From: JACKAL01 sp964400355
Lineage (GTDB): Bacteria > Bdellovibrionota > Bdellovibrionia > Bdellovibrionales > JAGQZY01
Length of the DNA stretch: 64,000 bases
Reading direction: 5' to 3'
Assembly (NCBI GenBank): GCA_964400355.1
Contig: CAYNTO010000001.1
Location: forward strand, 372,001 to 436,000
Shown here: positions 59,610-64,000 of the stretch, piece by piece
How the letters are laid out: each line of letters begins with the position of its first letter
Position numbering within the stretch: the first letter of the stretch is position 1
Made by a program: the position numbers and the translations under genes
The notes under the pieces: model-generated
Seen by the model: only the letters and a program-made list of their open reading frames with translations
Databases searched by the model: none
Told to the model about the DNA's origin: nothing

Positions 59610-61124
59610 TCACTCGCAGAGGGGAATTCTGATTTCCATGCTGTTGAGTTTAAAATTGCGCAGCAGCGCCAGAGCATAGACCTCGGAACTTTGCTCGAGC
59701 TTTAGTTGAGAAACATCGCGGTTCCAATCATCGAGCGCCTCACAACTAAAATCCATATACGAGAAGAGCGATTTTCTGGATTTTTCGCATTTTTTAATGA
59801 GCTCAGAATACTTACTAACCGCATCGACGGCTCCGGGAAACTGTTTATCACTAGTTAGGGCCACAATTTCATTGGAAGTTTCGAGAACTTTAAATTTAAG
59901 AACTTGTTTTTCGCTTTCGATCTTCGAGCTGTCGTGCTTCCATATTTTTAGGTGAAGAGCTGGTATGTAGAGTGTGTTGTCACCCGGCAGTTTTTTACGG
60001 TCGATACAGGTCACATTGTCGTAGAACATGAATTTCGCCATGGCCTTTTTATAGGTGTCCATTAACGGTAGCGAGAATATTGGCTCTTCGCCAGCCTGAT
60101 AAATCAATTGAGAGATATCAATAGCACTCTCCTCACCACTCACATAACTTTTGTGCGTGTCGGGAGTTTGAAACGCGGGATTCACAATTCTAAAATTATC
60201 ACCATACTCGTTGCCGCGGTTAAAGTATGTGAGATTTTCAAGGGCATCCATAAATTGAGGTGTCGACTTAAACTCGCAGTCCGCATGCGGGGTCCGCAAG
60301 TACGGGATGCAGCTACCGTTGGTGCCGCCAGCAATATTGTCGGAGCTTCCAGAGGCGTAGCTGATAACACCTGTGAGTCGGTCCGCGGTATTGAATATTC
60401 CAGATCCAGAATTACCGTTGATAATTTTGTCTGCGCAGCCTTGTGCGGAGTAGAGTGAAGAGAAAGCACTGTAAAAGAATTCTTGCATTGAAGATTGGCG
60501 GTTGAGAGTGCAGGTGTTCTTGTGGATCACGCCGCTCACCTTAATGTAGTCGCCCGAACTATCGAGGGCGTAGCGCACCGGATAGGCGGTAAATTTTTCG
60601 CCGTGCTGAAGGCCCGCTTCTGTTTCGATAAGAGGTGCCTGGCGTGCAATGGATCCTGTAAAAGTCATCACCGACCAATCGGGTCGCATCACTTGATCGT
60701 CTTTGCTCACATCGTGATCGGAAAAATCCACGATTTGATCACATTCCAAAGTTTGCGCCGGCAGAGACTGCGTTGCTGGAAACTTAAATTTGATACGGCC
60801 TTTGCAGCTTTTGCCCTTAGACACTAAATCAGAGACCAAGCAGTGCCTGTTTGCGAGAATTCGGTTTTGGCCGATGTAGGTGACCGAACACACATTGACA
60901 TAGTAGCTATCCCATTTTTCCGTGTAGGTCGTCATTCCGCCAACATATTGTGGGCATTCTCCGGAACAGCTCACTCTGCTGGTCTCAAAGACTTTTACTG
61001 CGGTTGGACGATCTTCAAACTTAAAGGTTTGCGTTTTATCATCACTACCGCCAGAGCACGCCGTGAGAACCAGTAAAAGACCGCAAGCGATGAGGATACG
61101 CGAAGCACGGAAATTGGTAAGCAT
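59610..61124 (-). CDS. Trypsin-like (S1 family) serine protease lipoprotein
   Basis: A 504-residue lipoprotein: LIACGLLLVLTAC followed by SGGSDD (lipobox LTAC). A trypsin-like catalytic triad is readable: His in ILANRHCLV near residue 95 (LTAxHC type), Asp in RPDWSVMTF near residue 150, Ser in IINGNSGSGIFN near residue 245 (GNSGSG where trypsins have GDSGG). Cys residues around it (NVCSVTY, RHCLVSD, KSCKGR, QGCADK) would form disulfides. A C-terminal domain of about 190 residues (from residue 300) has no known match. Probably acts in the periplasm or on the surface. Confidence 0.85.
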   Translation of the reverse strand: MLTNFRASRILIACGLLLVLTACSGGSDDKTQTFKFEDRPTAVKVFETSRVSCSGECPQYVGGMTTYTEKWDSYYVNVCSVTYIGQNRILANRHCLVSDLVSKGKSCKGRIKFKFPATQSLPAQTLECDQIVDFSDHDVSKDDQVMRPDWSVMTFTGSIARQAPLIETEAGLQHGEKFTAYPVRYALDSSGDYIKVSGVIHKNTCTLNRQSSMQEFFYSAFSSLYSAQGCADKIINGNSGSGIFNTADRLTGVISYASGSSDNIAGGTNGSCIPYLRTPHADCEFKSTPQFMDALENLTYFNRGNEYGDNFRIVNPAFQTPDTHKSYVSGEESAIDISQLIYQAGEEPIFSLPLMDTYKKAMAKFMFYDNVTCIDRKKLPGDNTLYIPALHLKIWKHDSSKIESEKQVLKFKVLETSNEIVALTSDKQFPGAVDAVSKYSELIKKCEKSRKSLFSYMDFSCEALDDWNRDVSQLKLEQSSEVYALALLRNFKLNSMEIRIPLCE

Positions 61125-61287
61125 GTGGAAAAACCCCTTTGCAGTTACAAAAGGTTAGAGCAAGGGCTATGCCGTTGCGCAGCGATTATAGGGATCAATA
61201 GCAGTAGGGTTCGACTAGGCGGTGCGGGGGATGTTCAAACCTTTGACGTCTCGATTCGAGACGCGGGAGGGCGGGTGCAAAAGACAC

Positions 61288-61317
61288 AAAAAAACCCACT
61301 CGGGAAGGAGTGGGTTT
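61288..61317 (-). terminator. Rho-independent terminator
   Basis: AAACCCACTC-GGGAAG-GAGTGGGTTT (61292-61317) with an A run at 61288-61294 giving the T tract on the minus strand; 33 bases behind the stop at 61350. Confidence 0.85.
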
Positions 61318-61349
61318 GGACCTCTTCAAAGTTTAGGGAGAAGAAGGTT

Positions 61350-61916
61350 TTAGATTCTTTTTTTATTTGTAGTGGTACCGACGTTTTTCCAAGAGAAGCT
61401 CTTGATCATTTTGTTGCATTCATTCAGAGATGTTTTGAATGAAGCGATGTGATCACGGCAGGTCATGAGCACGGCGCGATTGTCTTTCATAAAGATCACT
61501 TGGCGCAATTGGCGTTTTTTAGCCGGATTTACAAGGTCCACCACGTAGCCATCTTGGCCATTCATGGCGAATTTTTTAGAACCTTTTACGTCGAAACCAA
61601 ATTTTGGATACTCTTTTGTCCAACGTTTTACGTAATCAGAAATTTCCATAGGCTTGCTGAGCTTGTCCACGCGCACCGTCAGAGTGGCGCGCATTTTATT
61701 GCGCACTTCTGGTGAACGGAACATGGTCGCGATGTAGCGCGTGTTCTTTGGTGGGCGCGACTGAATCCAATCCGACGATGCGGTTGCAATTTGAAAGCCG
61801 TGCGGTGATTGATACACGCCGAGCTTTGGTTTTGCTTTGCTGCCGGCACCCGGAATTGGGGCTGCGTTAGAGAGGTTGAAGGAAAGGATTGTGATTAAGA
61901 ATAGGAGTGTTTTCAT
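61350..61916 (-). CDS. Exported protein of unknown function
   Basis: A 188-residue protein. The start at 61916 gives signal peptide MKTLLFLITILSFNLSNA, then APIPGAG. The mature part is basic, with alternating strands and helices (GVYQSPHGFQIATASSDWIQ and FMKDNRAVLMTCRDHIASF), resembling small PsbP/DcrB-like folds but not clearly. Two Cys residues (MTCRD, LNECNKM) lie near the end. Frame extension upstream into the mutY 3' end is not supported. Transcribed with its own terminator. Confidence 0.75.
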   Translation of the reverse strand: MKTLLFLITILSFNLSNAAPIPGAGSKAKPKLGVYQSPHGFQIATASSDWIQSRPPKNTRYIATMFRSPEVRNKMRATLTVRVDKLSKPMEISDYVKRWTKEYPKFGFDVKGSKKFAMNGQDGYVVDLVNPAKKRQLRQVIFMKDNRAVLMTCRDHIASFKTSLNECNKMIKSFSWKNVGTTTNKKRI

Positions 61917-62019
61917 ATTCAAAAGTCTAACAAGACGTTGGATTGCTTTGCAAGAGCGGCACTCGAAATCGTAACCAAAGAGCTCGACCTGTGTCGTGGT
62001 CTGCGAAAAGGGAGCGTCG

Positions 62020-63063
62020 CTATTTCGTTTTGCGCGCGTGCTGTAAAGCTTTAGCATACAAACTGTAGGGGAAAAGCTGAGAGAATTCAGAGAGTTCAAA
62101 CAAACTTTGAGTCGGAGAGTGTTGCGAGCTTACTTTTGTTGGAGAGCTATCGACCTTGGTATAGATCTGGTAGCGCGTAATGGCGTGCTTGAAGTCGAAG
62201 TTCTTTGGCGGCACAGGCAATCGTTCCAGGGTGCCGGGAAAGATCTTTGAGTTTTTCAAAAATGGCGCGTAAGTGTTATCGACCATGACGACTTTATTTT
62301 TCTGAATATGAATCTTGGGGGTCCAAAGCAGCACTTCCATTTTGGGTCGCGGCTTTTGCAATGGGCGCAGGCCAACAGTGCGTTTTTTAAGCGCCACGCA
62401 CTCCTGCATCCATGGGCACAGCAAGCAGGAGGGAGATTTAGGAGTGCACACCGTGGCTCCCAATTCCATCAATGCCTGATTCACCACAGCGCTGCTGTTG
62501 GCCTGGGCGAGCGCATCGGATTTTTCTTGAAAGAGGTTGCGACCTTTTGTGGACCACCACGGCTCCGCAATATCAAATACGCGCGAGAGCACGCGAATCA
62601 CATTGCCATCGACAACACCCACTTGTTCGCCGAAAGCAAAGCTGGTGACGGCGCGGGCGGTGTAGGGACCAAAACCGGGATAATCTATCAAGGTCGCCCA
62701 TGTTTTTGGAAACTCCACTTGAGACAACTGCTGCGCCGCTTTGAGAATATTGCGGGCTCGCGAATAGTAGCCAAGGCCGGCCCACAGCGCATACACATCT
62801 TCAATTTTAGCACTGCCGAGAGAGGAGAGGTTGGGAAAGCGCTTTAAAAATTTTTGATAAAAAGGAATCACCGCCTGCGAAGTGGTCTGTTGGAGCATGA
62901 TCTCCGATATCCAAATGGCGTAAGGGTCTGTAGTGTTGCGCCACGGGAGATCGCGATGTCCCGCTCTGTACCATGTTGTTAATTTGTTCGCGAGTGTGGC
63001 CGGCGTGGTCATAATGGAGGGTTTTTTTGCGGGTTTCTTCGCAGCGACGGGCTTTCGACTCAT
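62020..63063 (-). CDS. mutY: A/G-specific adenine DNA glycosylase
   Basis: A 347-residue base-excision repair enzyme that removes adenine opposite 8-oxoguanine. Start at 63063: MSRKPVAAKKPAKKPS is a basic leader. Catalytic features: SEIMLQQTTSQAVIPFY near residue 55 (catalytic Glu), DYPGFGPYTARAVTSFAFGE near residue 128 (HhH), VDGNVIRVLSRV near residue 152 (catalytic Asp), and four Cys of the [4Fe-4S] cluster in CTPKSPSCLLCPWMQEC near residue 210. The C-terminal MutT-like domain is present (LWTPKIHIQKNKVVMVDNTY). Divergent from the agmatinase-family gene by 107 bases. Confidence 0.95.
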   Translation of the reverse strand: MSRKPVAAKKPAKKPSIMTTPATLANKLTTWYRAGHRDLPWRNTTDPYAIWISEIMLQQTTSQAVIPFYQKFLKRFPNLSSLGSAKIEDVYALWAGLGYYSRARNILKAAQQLSQVEFPKTWATLIDYPGFGPYTARAVTSFAFGEQVGVVDGNVIRVLSRVFDIAEPWWSTKGRNLFQEKSDALAQANSSAVVNQALMELGATVCTPKSPSCLLCPWMQECVALKKRTVGLRPLQKPRPKMEVLLWTPKIHIQKNKVVMVDNTYAPFLKNSKIFPGTLERLPVPPKNFDFKHAITRYQIYTKVDSSPTKVSSQHSPTQSLFELSEFSQLFPYSLYAKALQHARKTK

Positions 63064-63170
63064 GATGTCCCTATTTTTAAACTCTACCGCTGCGCCAGAC
63101 AAGGAAAACAGCATGACTCTCGAGGGCGACACTCCTAAACTAAGTAAAGAATTTTTTGAGAGAGGTGTCT

Positions 63171-64000
63171 ATGAAGTTTGAGCCCATTCCTGGCCGAGAA
63201 ATGCCCCGTTTTGCCGGTATTAAAACGTTTTTCCGTTTGCCCCATGTGGAGCTGGACGCTCCCTACGACCTGGGAATTGTGGGAGTGCCGTTTGACGGAT
63301 CGCTGTCCTACCGCCCGGGAGCCCGGTTTGCGCCCACGCGCATTCGTGAAGTTTCGGCTTTGGGCCGCGTGTACCACTGGGAGCGCCAAAGAAATTTCAC
63401 AGAGAGTATCAAAGTCGCCGACATTGGCGATTGCCCGACTGTGCCGATCGATGTGATGAAGACGTACGAAGCCATCGAAAAACATTTTGGTAAAATCATA
63501 TCTTTGAAAAAGAAATTTATTTCCGTGGGCGGCGACCACTCCACAACGCTTCCCATTCTGCGCGCGCTTCATAAAAAACACAAAAAGCCTCTCGCGTTCA
63601 TTCATTTTGACGCGCATTTGGACACGTATCCAGCGGCGTGGGGTTGCGAGTACCATCACGGCTCGTTTCTGCGTCATGCCATCGAAGAAGGTTTGGTCGA
63701 CGGTTCCCTCACGTTCCAGTTTGGACTGCGCGGCCCGTTGGCCGGAAAAGACGATCTGGATTTTATTAAAAAGTACAAACTCAACAGTTGGACAGTGGCG
63801 GATTTGCGTGGCTCTCCCATCGAAACATTCACTCGCAAAGTGAACAAAATGGTGGGCAATACTCCGGCTTATATTTCCTATGACACCGATTGCCTCGATC
63901 CCGCTTATGCGCCGGGCACCGGAACTCCGGTCGTGGGTGGGTTAACGACCTATGAGACGCAGCAAATTTTGCGCGGACTCCATCTTAAAAATTTGATAGG
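63171..64000 (+). CDS. Agmatinase/arginase family ureohydrolase, 3' end missing
   Basis: The first 276 residues of a manganese ureohydrolase; the end lies beyond the window. Start ATG at 63171 with AGAGGTG upstream. Conserved segments: PFDGSLSYRPGARFAPTRIR near residue 40, ISVGGDHSTTLPI near residue 113, IHFDAHLDTY near residue 142 with the DAHxD metal motif, and YISYDTDCLDPAYAPGTGTP near residue 238 (SxDxDxxDPxxAPG type). The Thr in DTDCLDP stands where Ile or Val is common, but the metal-binding Asp residues are kept. Substrate (agmatine or related guanidino compound) is inferred from the PGARFAP and APGTGTP blocks. Confidence 0.88.
   Translation, partial: MKFEPIPGREMPRFAGIKTFFRLPHVELDAPYDLGIVGVPFDGSLSYRPGARFAPTRIREVSALGRVYHWERQRNFTESIKVADIGDCPTVPIDVMKTYEAIEKHFGKIISLKKKFISVGGDHSTTLPILRALHKKHKKPLAFIHFDAHLDTYPAAWGCEYHHGSFLRHAIEEGLVDGSLTFQFGLRGPLAGKDDLDFIKKYKLNSWTVADLRGSPIETFTRKVNKMVGNTPAYISYDTDCLDPAYAPGTGTPVVGGLTTYETQQILRGLHLKNLI

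Overview
The window comes from a Gram-negative chromosome and reads like a member of the Bdellovibrionota (order Bdellovibrionales). The points in favour are a roughly 50% GC genome with many small lipoproteins whose mature ends begin Cys-Ser-Lys-Lys-Lys, paired DUF507 genes beside a class A penicillin-binding protein, a PilZ-rich signalling style, and many secreted proteins of unknown function mixed with housekeeping genes. This is a judgement from gene content, not from a marker gene. I see no prophage, insertion sequence, CRISPR array, rRNA or tRNA gene.

Layout. 1-3.5 kb: a minus-strand operon of a TetR regulator, a TolC-type channel and an RND pump cut by the window edge, with a 20-base palindrome upstream as a likely operator. 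3.7-9.9 kb: membrane proteins (DedA, an amino acid permease, an alanine/glycine:cation symporter) and a secreted protein. 10-12.9 kb: an HU-type DNA-binding protein, secreted proteins and a lipoprotein. 12.8-17.9 kb: a 52-residue protein with a duplicated ribosome binding site, then lgt, lspA and ileS as one minus-strand operon, so two enzymes of lipoprotein maturation sit together. 18-25.9 kb: a PBP1b-like enzyme, two DUF507 genes, a porin-like protein, a secreted lipase-like hydrolase and more envelope proteins. 26-28.5 kb: a beta-propeller lipoprotein overlapping an outer membrane barrel gene, then a Gly/Ser-tailed secreted protein. 29-35.8 kb: a divergent ClpX-like ATPase, an operon of an adenosine-deaminase-family protein, a low-molecular-weight tyrosine phosphatase and ApaG, an esterase, an M23 peptidase and a thioesterase. 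35.9-43.6 kb: polyprenyl synthase, an RsmJ-like methyltransferase, a SirB1-like protein, a degenerate SpoIIE-type phosphatase, citrate synthase, a PilZ protein, an enoyl-CoA hydratase relative, ElbB and a secreted EF-hand protein. 45.7-51.4 kb: a small DoxX-like gene, thiBPQ and the TPP-dependent enzyme transketolase, all in one direction. 51.4-64 kb: a secreted ParB-like protein, TatA, PcnB, an esterase, a DEAD-box helicase, an ECF sigma factor between two membrane proteins, a trypsin-like lipoprotein, MutY and a truncated agmatinase-family gene.

The most unusual signal is not a gene. Three intergenic sites (18508-18651, 23077-23218, 57395-57544) each carry a nearly perfect inverted repeat with 41-45 base arms around a GC-rich core of about 60 bases. 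The arms are unrelated between sites, but the cores at 23118-23176 and 57440-57499 align with one single-base gap at about 78% identity. A small stem inside the core changes in a compensatory way (TCGGC/GCCGA against TCGCC/GGCGA). A conserved core flanked by site-specific, inverted-duplicated arms is the reverse of a usual MITE, and I do not recognise it. A second dispersed motif, GGTGCCAGGCACC followed by TTTTAGNNTAGC, occurs three times (18019, 23287, 52364); at two sites it acts as a likely terminator.
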